This document shows positions 7,172 to 14,584 of a stretch of 45,842 bases of DNA, one piece after another. The notes beneath the pieces were generated by a model. That model did no database searches. It was given only the letters and a program-made list of their open reading frames with translations, and had not been told where the DNA came from. The DNA comes from a virus. The stretch lies in IMG/VR virus record IMGVR_UViG_3300046474_000241, positions 1-45,842 of that record. One strand, given 5' to 3'. The position numbers and the translations under genes were made by a program. Each line of letters starts with the position of its first letter. The stretch's first letter is position 1.

Positions 7172-7245
7172 TGAGACAGGGCGACTCCCTTTGAGGGGGA
7201 CCACCCCCAAGCGCTCCTAAGCCAGGTATAGAGCGCCCTGCCTCA
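7172..7245 (+). ncRNA. Structured RNA region (three-way-junction-like), function unknown
   Basis: Closing stem TGAG-a-CAGGGCG (7172-7183) pairs with CGCCCTG-c-CTCA (7234-7245), 11 pairs with one mismatch. Inside are a 5-bp hairpin GGGGG-ACCA-CCCCC (7195-7208) and a small CCT/AGG hairpin. An alternative pairing, GCGCTC (7211) with GAGCGC (7231), competes with the closing stem. A terminator follows two bases later. It could be a 3'-UTR structure, an sRNA or an attenuator; the call rests on pairing read by eye. Confidence 0.4.
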
Positions 7246-7246
7246 C

Positions 7247-7276
7247 GGCCCCCGTCGATGACCCGGCGGGGGCCTT
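7247..7276 (+). terminator. Intrinsic terminator after the RDF
   Basis: GGCCCCCG pairs with CGGGGGCC around a 12-nt loop, followed by TT. The T tract is short, so termination may be partial. Confidence 0.7.
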
Positions 7277-7305
7277 CCCATATCCCATCTAGGACAGGAA
7301 ACGCC

Positions 7306-7641
7306 ATGGTCACCGTACCCGTAAAGAACGGCCAGCCCGCCGAGCAAAAGGCCATCACGGCCGCCCCCCCGCGCGTCGGCAATCTCACCGCCCGTGACCG
7401 TTGCGACGCCGCGTTCCGCGTCCCGCTCGGACTCGAAATCGAGAACAAACTCGACGTGCGCTCGTGCGGCGCCCGTGCCTACGTCGGCGCGGAAATCCAT
7501 GGCGTCGACCTCCTATTCTGCAAACACCACTTCGAGCGCTACGAGACCGCCATCCGCGCTATCGCCGACGAGATCCTCGACGAGCGTTGGCAGCTCGACG
7601 ACGGCGAACGCCGCCGCAAGGCCGAGGGCGTGAGCGCGTGA
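7306..7641 (+). CDS. DUF7455-like small protein
   Basis: 111 aa from ATG 7306 (AGGA at 7291). The core reads DRCD...RSCGARAYVG...GVDLLFCKHHFERY: Cys and His residues in an order seen in short actinobacterial proteins of the DUF7455 type (RCD, then C, then CxHH), probably a zinc site. The N-terminal 25 residues are low complexity. Starts a new cassette after the terminator and overlaps the next gene by 4 bases. Confidence 0.65.
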   Translation: MVTVPVKNGQPAEQKAITAAPPRVGNLTARDRCDAAFRVPLGLEIENKLDVRSCGARAYVGAEIHGVDLLFCKHHFERYETAIRAIADEILDERWQLDDGERRRKAEGVSA

Positions 7642-7838
7642 GAGACCACGAAACCTGGGTCGCCGTCGACAACCGCACCGGCCGCCGAGTGGGCATGTCG
7701 TCTATTGGCTTCACGCTCGAGCAAGCCGAGCGCACTATCGAGGGCTGGCGCGAGCGCGATCGTAGGGGCGGACGCCCGGACCTTCACGTCTTACTCCCCT
7801 ACCTCGAGCCCCGCCTCTCCGAGGATGCTCTCGAGTGA
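7638..7838 (+). CDS. Small hypothetical protein
   Basis: 66 aa, GTG start overlapping the previous stop. TWVAVDNRTGRRVGMSSIGFT suggests a beta hairpin, followed by an amphipathic helix (LEQAERTIEGWRERDRR). No family recognised. Its stop overlaps the GTG of the resolvase-like gene. Confidence 0.6.
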   Translation: MRDHETWVAVDNRTGRRVGMSSIGFTLEQAERTIEGWRERDRRGGRPDLHVLLPYLEPRLSEDALE

Positions 7839-8203
7839 GTAGCCCCAACAAGCGCAAAGGCACCACCTGGGAGGTAGACCTCGTCGACTACCTCAAGTCC
7901 GCCGGACTCCCCGCCCGCCGTGTGGCCCAGTCCGGCATGCTCGACACCGGCGACGTGCACGGCATATCGCCGTTCGTCGGCCAGGCCAAAAACTACGCCA
8001 ACCTCGCCGACGGCCTCCGCCTCGGCATTGCCGGCGTCGAGGCCCAACGCACGCGAGCCGGCGAGCCCTATGGCGTCGTATTCGCCAAGCGCACCCGCAA
8101 GGGCGTTGCCCAGGGCTACGCCGTGATGACCGTCGAGACCTTCGCGAGCGTCGTACTCCGCCTCCGCGCCGCCGAGTCCGCACTCGGTATCCAGGACGAA
8201 TAG
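7835..8203 (+). CDS. Holliday-junction-resolvase-like nuclease
   Basis: 122 aa, GTG start. N-terminal KRKGTTWEVDLVDYLKSAG is the usual Glu-bearing helix (RKG...E..L..YL). It is followed by GDVHGISPFVGQAKNYANL, which matches the catalytic D...QxK strand of the PD-(D/E)XK resolvase/VRR-type nucleases (Asp about 46, Lys about 57), and by VVFAKRTRKG with a final helix. It would resolve branched replication or recombination DNA. The 3' end is overlapped by a minus-strand gene. Confidence 0.8.
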   Translation: MSSPNKRKGTTWEVDLVDYLKSAGLPARRVAQSGMLDTGDVHGISPFVGQAKNYANLADGLRLGIAGVEAQRTRAGEPYGVVFAKRTRKGVAQGYAVMTVETFASVVLRLRAAESALGIQDE

Positions 8204-8304
8204 CTCCCGTCCTCCCACATCGAGACGAACTCTCCGGGCTCCGTCGGGTGCGGGACGACGTCGTAGACGTACTCGCTAGGCCCAAATACCTCCGCTGTGC
8301 TCAT
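8116..8304 (-). CDS. Small minus-strand hypothetical protein
   Basis: 62 aa if started at the second Met. A GGAGGG ribosome site lies 10 bases upstream of that ATG on the minus strand. The first 37 residues lie in otherwise empty DNA and read like a folded protein (SEYVYDVVPHPTEPGEF, then SMWEDGSYSSW). The rest is antisense to the end of the resolvase-like gene. It would be the only leftward gene in the genome. Function unknown. Confidence 0.45.
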   Translation of the reverse strand: MSTAEVFGPSEYVYDVVPHPTEPGEFVSMWEDGSYSSWIPSADSAARRRSTTLAKVSTVITA

Positions 8305-8381
8305 TGCTTGCATGCCCTCCGTTGCGCTCTGACGCGGCCAGTTTAGGCACCTTGCCGAGCCGAACTCACCCCCCTATCTAA

Positions 8382-8423
8382 CCCCCAGTGAGGGGGACAA
8401 ACCCGGTCCCCCACGAGGGGGAC
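8382..8423 (+). promoter_or_regulatory. Tandem hairpins covering the ribosome site of primase-helicase
   Basis: Hairpin 1: CCCCC-AGTGA-GGGGG (8382-8396). Hairpin 2: GTCCCCC-ACGA-GGGGGAC (8406-8423). The ribosome site GAGGGGG (8415-8421) of the ATG at 8429 is in the 3' arm of hairpin 2, so initiation may be limited by unfolding. GAGGGGGAC is present twice. Confidence 0.5.
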
Positions 8424-8428
8424 TCCCC

Positions 8429-10966
8429 ATGCAACCGCCCCTGGAGGCCCGCTTGACTCTCGCCGAACTACTGGCCCGCTTCGACAACGTCGAGGAGACG
8501 CCCGACGGCTGGCTCGTCCCGTGCCCCGCACACGACGACGCCCACAACTCTCTCCGCCTCTCCGTCTCCGACGCCGGCAAGGTCCTCGTCCGTGACCGCG
8601 CCGGATGCCCCACGCCGAAAGTTATGGAGGCCCTCGGGCTGACCATGCGCGACCTCGCGACGATGACCCCCGGCAACGTCCACCTCGCCAAGACCGCCAG
8701 CTCGCGCGACGTCCCGGCCGACCCCGGCGCCGTGGCCGCGCTGGCCGTCCAACTCGACCGCTACGCCGCCGCACTCATCGCCGACCACGAGGGCAGCCTC
8801 GACGACAACGCCGTTGCGGCAGCCGACTACGCTATCCGCCGGTTCGGCGTCTCGTTCGACGACGCCAAGCGTCTCGGCCTCGGTTATGCGGATGACCTCG
8901 GCGGCGGCCCCCGCCTCGTCGTGCCGTTCCGCGACCGCGCGGGCGTCGCCCGTGGTTTCCAGGCCCGCGCCCTCTCCCCCGAGTCCTCTATCCGCTGGCT
9001 TGGCCCCAAGTCGCCCGACGGCGCGAGCTGGGCCAAAGTCGGCTGGTTCCCCGGACTCGGCGGCTACGACGAGGTCCTCATTACCGAGGGTCCGGGAGAC
9101 GCCCTGACCGGCTCCGCCGCCGGGTTCGACACCATCGGTATCCGTGGCGCCGGACTCTCCGCCAACGAGGCCGTCGTCGACGCGATCCTCGAGCTTGTAG
9201 GCGACCGCCCCGTAGTGGTCGCGGGCGACGGAGACGCCGCCGGCCGACGCTTCACGCAGACCCTCGCAGAGGCGCTCCACGCGCACGGCCTCGACGTAAA
9301 GCTCCTCCCCATGCGCGACGGCAAGGACCTTACCGACTGGCGCGCCGACGACCCCGCGCGGTTCCATGACGACCTCCTCTACCACGTCGCCAAGGCCAAG
9401 CGTCTCGAGACGCGCTCCACCCTCCTCGGCGAGCTTGCCTGGGACGAGGACCGCTACAGCCTTACCGACCTCGGCGCCGCGCGCTACCTACGCGACTACG
9501 TCGAGTCGATCGGCTCCGGCGTCAAGTACACCGAGGAGGCCGGTTTTTACCTCCTCGAGGACGGCGTCTGGCGCCAGGACACCCGGCAGGGCGTCCGCAC
9601 CCACGCGCAGGCCGTAGCCGACCTCGTACGAGGCTTCGCCAAGTCCGCGTCGATCGCGACCGCAGGCGGCGAGGAGGAGGGCGTCTCGGCGCGCGACAAG
9701 AAACGCGCCGCCCGCCTCAACCGCTATGCCGCCCACGTCCAGACCTCGCGCGGTATCGACTCCATGCTCCGCGAGCTACAGGCCGTCCACGGCGTGCCCG
9801 CCGCGTTCGAGGACTTCGACAAGCACCCTGACCTCCTCGCCGTGCGCAACGGCGTCGTCGACCTCCGTACGGGCGAACTCGGCCCGCACGACGCCTCGCT
9901 CCTCCTCACCCGCCGTGTCGATATCGACTACGACCCGAACGCGACCGCACCGCGCTGGCTCCAGTTCCTCAACGAGGTATTCCCGAACCACCCGGCTCTC
10001 CCGGCCTACATGCGCCGCCTGACCGGCTACGGCATCACCGGCCGCACAACGGACCAGTGTTTCGTGGTCCACTATGGCACCGGCGCCAACGGCAAGAGCG
10101 TGTTCACGGACACGATCACCGAGGTATTCCGCGAGCTGACCGTCACTACGCCGTTCTCGACCTTCGAGGACCGGCAGAGCGGCGGCATCCCGAACGACCT
10201 GGCAGCGCTCAAGGGCGCCCGCCTCGTCATGGCCGCGGAGGGCGAGCAGGGCCGCCCCATGGCGGAGGCGGTCCTCAAGCGCGTCACCGGCCGAGACCTT
10301 ATCTCGGCTCGATTCATGCGCAAGGAATTCTTCGAGTTCCGCCCCACGTTCCTCCTCAGCCTGGCTACCAATTTCAAGCCGTCGTTCAAGGGGCAGGACG
10401 AGGGACTCTGGCGCCGCGTCAAGCTCGTTCCCTGGGAGCGCTACTTCGCCGACCACGAGCGCGACGGCCGCCTCCCTGAGAAACTCATGGCGGAGGCCCC
10501 CGGCATCCTCGCCTGGGCCGTCCAAGGCGCCGTCGAATGGTACGCCCACGGCCTCGACGACCCGGAGGTTATCCAGACGCAAACGCGCGAATACCGAGAG
10601 ACGAGCAACGCGCTCGACGGGTTCCTCCCCGGCCTCTACGTCAAGGACTCGTCCGGCAAGTCGGTCCAGGGCGACCAACTGTTCGCGGCGTTCCAGGAAT
10701 GGGCCGACGAGGGCAACTACCTCGACCTCAAGCGCTGGAGCCGCCGCACCTTCTACGGCGCTCTCTCCGAACGCGGCCTCGTCCAGCGTCGCGGAACGGG
10801 CGGCAAAACCGTGTTCGACGGCATCCGCCGCGAACGCCAGACCGACCGCCTCCCGAATCACGACGAACCCGAGCGAGCAGACGGCGACACCCCGGCCACC
10901 TCTCTAGCTGTAACCCCACCTGATACGTCCGGCCTCTCTGGCGCGGACATTGGAAACCTTGTATAG
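8429..10966 (+). CDS. DNA primase-helicase (TOPRIM + SF3 D5-type helicase)
   Basis: 845 aa. The N-terminal segment has CPAHDD and a later Cys (a zinc-type primase domain start). The TOPRIM domain shows LITEGPGDAL (about 217-225) and VVAGDGDAAGRR (about 263-274), with the catalytic Glu and Asp pair. A linker (about 330-460) precedes a D5-like region, and the SF3 helicase P-loop GTGANGKS is at about 551-558 with downstream AAEGEQ (Walker B-like) and SLATNFKP (motif C). It would prime and unwind DNA at the phage fork. The 3' end carries an ESAS-like repeat within the reading frame. Confidence 0.92.
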   Translation: MQPPLEARLTLAELLARFDNVEETPDGWLVPCPAHDDAHNSLRLSVSDAGKVLVRDRAGCPTPKVMEALGLTMRDLATMTPGNVHLAKTASSRDVPADPGAVAALAVQLDRYAAALIADHEGSLDDNAVAAADYAIRRFGVSFDDAKRLGLGYADDLGGGPRLVVPFRDRAGVARGFQARALSPESSIRWLGPKSPDGASWAKVGWFPGLGGYDEVLITEGPGDALTGSAAGFDTIGIRGAGLSANEAVVDAILELVGDRPVVVAGDGDAAGRRFTQTLAEALHAHGLDVKLLPMRDGKDLTDWRADDPARFHDDLLYHVAKAKRLETRSTLLGELAWDEDRYSLTDLGAARYLRDYVESIGSGVKYTEEAGFYLLEDGVWRQDTRQGVRTHAQAVADLVRGFAKSASIATAGGEEEGVSARDKKRAARLNRYAAHVQTSRGIDSMLRELQAVHGVPAAFEDFDKHPDLLAVRNGVVDLRTGELGPHDASLLLTRRVDIDYDPNATAPRWLQFLNEVFPNHPALPAYMRRLTGYGITGRTTDQCFVVHYGTGANGKSVFTDTITEVFRELTVTTPFSTFEDRQSGGIPNDLAALKGARLVMAAEGEQGRPMAEAVLKRVTGRDLISARFMRKEFFEFRPTFLLSLATNFKPSFKGQDEGLWRRVKLVPWERYFADHERDGRLPEKLMAEAPGILAWAVQGAVEWYAHGLDDPEVIQTQTREYRETSNALDGFLPGLYVKDSSGKSVQGDQLFAAFQEWADEGNYLDLKRWSRRTFYGALSERGLVQRRGTGGKTVFDGIRRERQTDRLPNHDEPERADGDTPATSLAVTPPDTSGLSGADIGNLV
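10894..10911 (+). promoter_or_regulatory. ESAS-like left arm inside the primase-helicase gene (copy 4)
   Basis: GGCCACCTCTCTAGCTGT, nearly identical to the left arm of the other copies, lies in the last 70 bases of the primase-helicase coding region. The matching right arm is weak (TATAGGAGC at 10962-10970), just before the ATG at 10979. The arm is translated as part of the protein C-terminus. Confidence 0.7.
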
Positions 10967-10978
10967 GAGCAAATCAGA

Positions 10979-11278
10979 ATGACTCAGTACCGCATTATTT
11001 CCGAGCCGGGATTCACGGACGTTGAGGACGACACGGTCGTCACGTTCCGCACCGCTCGCGACACCATGGCCGCGCACCCGCTGTTCTCGATCCTCCTCGG
11101 GGTCACGGGCGACGAGCCGATCCCGGCCGTGGGTGACGTCGTCACCGTCGTGGAGCCGCCGGAGAACGACGCACGAGACGAGACGGTCGGCCCCGACGAC
11201 GTCTACGGCACCGACACCACGACCGGCCTCGGCCAGTGGTACGCGCCGTCCGTCCTCGAGCAGATCGAGGAGGCGTAA
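10979..11278 (+). CDS. Small tandem paralogue 1 (YRIISEP family)
   Basis: 99 aa. N-terminal TQYRIISEPGFT is shared with the next two genes, followed by DDTVVTFRTARD, a predicted acidic linker and a C-terminal QWYAPSVLEQIEEA. The protein is acidic. No family known to me. Ribosome site TAGGAG 8 bases upstream of the ATG. Confidence 0.7.
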   Translation: MTQYRIISEPGFTDVEDDTVVTFRTARDTMAAHPLFSILLGVTGDEPIPAVGDVVTVVEPPENDARDETVGPDDVYGTDTTTGLGQWYAPSVLEQIEEA

Positions 11279-11280
11279 CG

Positions 11281-11562
11281 ATGACCAAGTACCGCCTCAT
11301 CGCAGAGCCCGCGTTCACCGGCCCGGAGGGCGCGCTCGTCACGTTCACCAAGGCGGCCGAGGTCGTCAACGCCGGCCCGCTGGCCGCTCTGTTCGGCCCG
11401 GTCGAAACCCGCCTCCCGGCCATCGGCGAGGTCCTCACCCTCGACGAGAACGGCACCCGCCAGAACCCCGGCGACGACACCGACCTCCTCCTCACGACGG
11501 AAGACGGCATCCCGCAGTGGTACGCCGAGGCCGTCGTCGAGCGCGTCGAGGAGGTCGCGTAG
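11281..11562 (+). CDS. Small tandem paralogue 2 (YRLIAEP family)
   Basis: 93 aa from ATG 11281, with ribosome site GAGGAGG formed by the end of the upstream gene. TKYRLIAEPAFTGPEGALVT and the C-terminal PQWYAEAVVERVEEV align with paralogue 1 (start and PQWYA/QWYAP end), so these are duplicates. One-base overlap with the next gene. Confidence 0.7.
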   Translation: MTKYRLIAEPAFTGPEGALVTFTKAAEVVNAGPLAALFGPVETRLPAIGEVLTLDENGTRQNPGDDTDLLLTTEDGIPQWYAEAVVERVEEVA

Positions 11563-11789
11563 TGGCTACTCGCTACCGCATCGTCTCGGCGCCCTTCTAC
11601 CACTTCGAGGGCGAAACGGATTCCCCGTACCTGTTCGCGTGGCAGCCGGCCGTTGGTGACGTCGGCACGCTCGACGAGTCCGGCGACTTCGAGCAGCCAG
11701 ACGAGGACGGCGACTACACGCTCGTCGGCCCCGACGGCAAGCAGCGCGAGACCTTCGCCTCTGAGTGCCTCGAGTTGGTCGAGAACTAA
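11562..11789 (+). CDS. Small tandem paralogue 3 (YRIVSAP family)
   Basis: 75 aa, GTG start overlapping the previous TAG. ATRYRIVSAPFYHFEG matches the start of the two previous proteins; the C-terminus diverges and ends SECLELVEN. Shorter and strongly acidic. Function unknown. Confidence 0.65.
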   Translation: MATRYRIVSAPFYHFEGETDSPYLFAWQPAVGDVGTLDESGDFEQPDEDGDYTLVGPDGKQRETFASECLELVEN

Positions 11790-11796
11790 CCCCGGC

Positions 11797-12018
11797 ATGG
11801 AGCACTTTTTCGACTCCGAGCCGTGGATCGTTCTGACCAACGTCGCGCTCGTCATCGCCACCGGGTTCGCCGTCTGGGCGACGCTCCGCGAGGGTCACCG
11901 CCACGAGGAGGTCGAGAGCAAAGCGGCAGACGTCCGCGCTCACGACCTCGCCGTAATCGTGCATGAGGTCCTCGAGGCCGAAAAGCACGAGAACGAGCAC
12001 ACCGCACCCACGCAGTAA
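11797..12018 (+). CDS. Small single-pass membrane protein
   Basis: 73 aa from ATG 11797. One transmembrane segment (about residues 10-28, VLTNVALVIATGFAVWATL) is followed by a charged, probably helical cytoplasmic tail rich in Glu, His and Lys. Function unknown. Followed by a terminator. Confidence 0.6.
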   Translation: MEHFFDSEPWIVLTNVALVIATGFAVWATLREGHRHEEVESKAADVRAHDLAVIVHEVLEAEKHENEHTAPTQ

Positions 12019-12029
12019 CCGACACCCTG

Positions 12030-12066
12030 AAAGGCCCCTCCGACTTCCCCACGGAGGGGCCTTTCG
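12030..12066 (+). terminator. Intrinsic terminator before DNA polymerase
   Basis: AAAGGCCCCTCCG pairs with CGGAGGGGCCTTT around a 9-nt loop. The stem is palindromic in A/T ends, so it could also stop leftward transcription. Confidence 0.85.
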
Positions 12067-12087
12067 TCGTTCACCCGAAAGGCCCAG

Positions 12088-13941
12088 TTGATCCACCTAA
12101 CGCACGTCGTGGCCGGCGACACGGTAGATATCTTCTACCCGGAACGCCGTACCGACCTCGTCGGATTCGAGCAGTTCCTCGCCCGCGGCGACAAGGTCCT
12201 CTCGATCGACACCGAGACCACCGGGCTCGACATTTTCTCTCCCGGCTACCGCATCCGCCTATTCCAGATCGGCAACGGCCGTGAGGCATGGGTCCTCCAG
12301 GCCGACCAGTTCGCCGACGTCATCCGCCGCGTGCTCCGCTCCGGCCGCATGTTCGTCGCCCACAACGCCCCCTTCGACCTCCTCGTCCTCGACCAGACAC
12401 TCGACGTCAAGATCGAGGAGCTAGCCGACCGCGTCCTCGATACGCGCATCATGGCGCACCTCCTCGATCCGCGCCAGCCGCACGAGGGCGGCGCCGGCCT
12501 CTCACTCAAGCCTCTCTCTGCCATCTACGTCGACGAGAACGCCCCCGACACTCAAGACGGACTCACCAAGCGGTTCAATCAGCTTGGTTTCACCAAGGAA
12601 ACCGGCTGGGCGAATATCCCGATCGACGACGAACTCTACGTCCGTTACGCCGGGCTCGACGTCATCCTCGATACGCGCCTGTTCTACGAGCTGGCGCCGC
12701 TAGTAAAGGACCTGGGCCTCTCCGACCTCTCCAAGTTCGAGCACCACCTCTCGACCCTCCTCGCGATCATCCAGCGCAAGGGCCTACGGCTCGACGTCCC
12801 CTACATCGGCCGGCTCCAGCACGACCTATCCGAGGAGGCCGCCGAGTACCGTGCCGTCGCGGCGCGATACGGCGTCGACAACGTCAACAGCACCGCCCAG
12901 GTGTCCGCGGCCCTCATCGGCATGGGCGAGGAACTCGTCGAGCGCACCCCCTCGGGAGACTGGAAAGTCGACAAGGCCGTCCTCTCCCCGCTCGCCGACC
13001 TCGACCGGGAATGGGCGCGAATCGAGGCCCGCGACCCCAACCCGCTCGCGGATGCCGTCATGCGCGCCAAGCGTGCCGAGAAATGGCAAACCGCCTACGT
13101 CGACGCGTTCTACAACCTCCGCGACGCCAACGACCGCGTCCACCCCTCCCTGGGCGGACTCATGGCGCGCACGGCCCGCATGAGCGTCTCCCGGCCCCCG
13201 CTCCAGCAGCTTCCCTCCGGCGACTGGAAAGTCCGCCGCGCCGTTATCGCAGATCCCGGCCACGTCATGATGAGCGCGGACTACGACCAGATCGAAATGC
13301 GAATCCTCGCCGCCCTGGCAGACGTCAAGGGCATGAAAAAGGCCATCGCCGAGGGTCGCGACCTCCACGACTACACCGCCGACCTCGTCTACGGCCCCGA
13401 CTTTACCAAGTTCCAACGCAAGCTCATGAAAGGCGTTGGGTTCGGCAAGGTCTACGGCGGCGGCAAGGTGACCCTCGCACGCCAGACCGGTGCGCCCATC
13501 GACGCCGTTGCAAACGCTATTGCCGAGTATGACCGGACCTACCCGGAAATCAAGCAATACAGCGCCCGCCTCACACGCCGCGCCGAGTACGGCCGAAAAG
13601 AGGTCGTCACCGTCTCCGGTCGGCACCTCCCGCTGGACCGCGACCGTCTCTACAGCGCCACAAACTACGTCATCCAGTCCACCGCCCGCGACGTGCTCGC
13701 CCAAGCCATCGTCGACACCTTCGACGCCGGCCTCGGCGACTACCTCCTCCTCCCGATCCACGACGAACTCCTCGCGTCGGCCCCGGAGAACGAGGCCCCC
13801 GAGGTTGCCGCCGAGCTGGGCCGGATCATGTCCGGTGACTTCTACGGCGTACCTCTCACCGCCACCGGCGAGATAACCGGCCGGTCGTGGGGCTCCGCAT
13901 ACGGAGTACCCCCCGGCCTCGACTATATGGAGGCAGCATGA
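12088..13941 (+). CDS. DNA polymerase I (family A) with 3'-5' exonuclease
   Basis: 617 aa, TTG start with GAAAGG site. Exonuclease motifs: SIDTETTGLD (Asp41, Glu43), AHNAPFDLL, and YAGLDVILDTRLFY. Polymerase motifs: A, SADYDQIEMRIL (about 397-408); B, KLMKGVGFGKVYGGG (about 445-459), with the O-helix Lys, Phe and Tyr-Gly in place; C, IHDEL (about 557-561). No 5'-3' nuclease domain, as usual for phage enzymes. It replicates phage DNA together with the primase-helicase upstream. Stop overlaps the next ATG. Confidence 0.95.
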   Translation: MIHLTHVVAGDTVDIFYPERRTDLVGFEQFLARGDKVLSIDTETTGLDIFSPGYRIRLFQIGNGREAWVLQADQFADVIRRVLRSGRMFVAHNAPFDLLVLDQTLDVKIEELADRVLDTRIMAHLLDPRQPHEGGAGLSLKPLSAIYVDENAPDTQDGLTKRFNQLGFTKETGWANIPIDDELYVRYAGLDVILDTRLFYELAPLVKDLGLSDLSKFEHHLSTLLAIIQRKGLRLDVPYIGRLQHDLSEEAAEYRAVAARYGVDNVNSTAQVSAALIGMGEELVERTPSGDWKVDKAVLSPLADLDREWARIEARDPNPLADAVMRAKRAEKWQTAYVDAFYNLRDANDRVHPSLGGLMARTARMSVSRPPLQQLPSGDWKVRRAVIADPGHVMMSADYDQIEMRILAALADVKGMKKAIAEGRDLHDYTADLVYGPDFTKFQRKLMKGVGFGKVYGGGKVTLARQTGAPIDAVANAIAEYDRTYPEIKQYSARLTRRAEYGRKEVVTVSGRHLPLDRDRLYSATNYVIQSTARDVLAQAIVDTFDAGLGDYLLLPIHDELLASAPENEAPEVAAELGRIMSGDFYGVPLTATGEITGRSWGSAYGVPPGLDYMEAA

Positions 13942-14129
13942 CCCGCTCGAGCATGGGCCGCCGACCGATCGTAAACGGCGACGAGCAGGACGCCTACACC
14001 CGCTGGCGCCCGATCCTCTGCTACATGCAACGCCCCGGCGTCGTAAAGGCGATCAAACGCACCACGCACAAACGCGAACGCCGCGAGGCGAGAGCAGCTA
14101 TCCGCACCGAAAGGACCACCACCGAATGA
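13938..14129 (+). CDS. Small basic hypothetical protein
   Basis: 63 aa, ATG overlapping the polymerase stop. Strongly basic C-terminal half (KRTTHKRERREARAAIRTER), likely to bind nucleic acid non-specifically. No family recognised. Coupled to the next gene by a 4-base overlap. Confidence 0.6.
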   Translation: MTRSSMGRRPIVNGDEQDAYTRWRPILCYMQRPGVVKAIKRTTHKRERREARAAIRTERTTTE

Positions 14130-14440
14130 CCGACGACCTCTCGACCGCCGCGCTAGGCCGAGCCGTAGCCACCGAGGCCCTCGCCCTAGCCTCCCTCATC
14201 GGCGAGGCCTCGGAAATCCAGTGGCAAGCCGGGTTCGCCCCCAAGCCGCGCGAGGACACGACCGAGCGCAGCCGCGGCGGGCATTCGGACCCGACAGTGA
14301 ACATCGTGGCCGACGAGCGGCGGCTCGCCGTCCGCCAGGCGGTCACCCTTTCCGACCAGCTCCTCGGCGAGGCGCTCAAGGCGCTCGTCAAGGCTCGCCG
14401 GCGGATGGAGCACGTGATCGACGCCCACAGCGCCCAATAA
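14126..14440 (+). CDS. Hypothetical helical protein
   Basis: 104 aa. Mostly alpha-helical, with an Ala-rich N-terminal helix and a C-terminal ALKALVKARRRMEHVID helix; the middle has charged, Arg/Gly-rich loop sequence. No family recognised. Last gene of the polymerase operon. Confidence 0.6.
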   Translation: MTDDLSTAALGRAVATEALALASLIGEASEIQWQAGFAPKPREDTTERSRGGHSDPTVNIVADERRLAVRQAVTLSDQLLGEALKALVKARRRMEHVIDAHSAQ

Positions 14441-14584
14441 CCACGTAGATAACGGTTCGATAACGGTAGCCGCGTAGGTACTCACGTGAGTATTTACACG
14501 GCGTACCGTAGCCCTCATCAAATCGGATTGGACCCCAAAACGGGGGCCAGTCGCGTAAGAAATCCAACGTAAGGACAAGACACC
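14441..14584 (+). other. Regulatory intergenic region upstream of sigma factor
   Basis: Besides the promoter, it holds the direct repeat GATAACGG (twice, near 14449 and 14460) and, in the presumed 5' UTR, a hairpin TGG-a-CCCC / GGGG-g-CCA at 14529-14549. The predicted leader is about 80 nt. No gene is visible. Confidence 0.5.
14467..14496 (+). promoter_or_regulatory. Promoter of the sigma gene with palindromic spacer (P2)
   Basis: -35 TAGCCG (14467-14472), 18-nt spacer, -10 TATTTA (14491-14496). The perfect 14-bp palindrome TACTCACGTGAGTA (14479-14492) spans the spacer into the -10. CTCACGTGAG is shared in form with promoters at 22307 and 25455. Confidence 0.6.

Noticed and set aside
12288-13532. 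414-codon plus-strand frame inside DNA polymerase
   Set aside because: Out-of-frame Arg/Pro-rich translation; all family A motifs are in the other frame.
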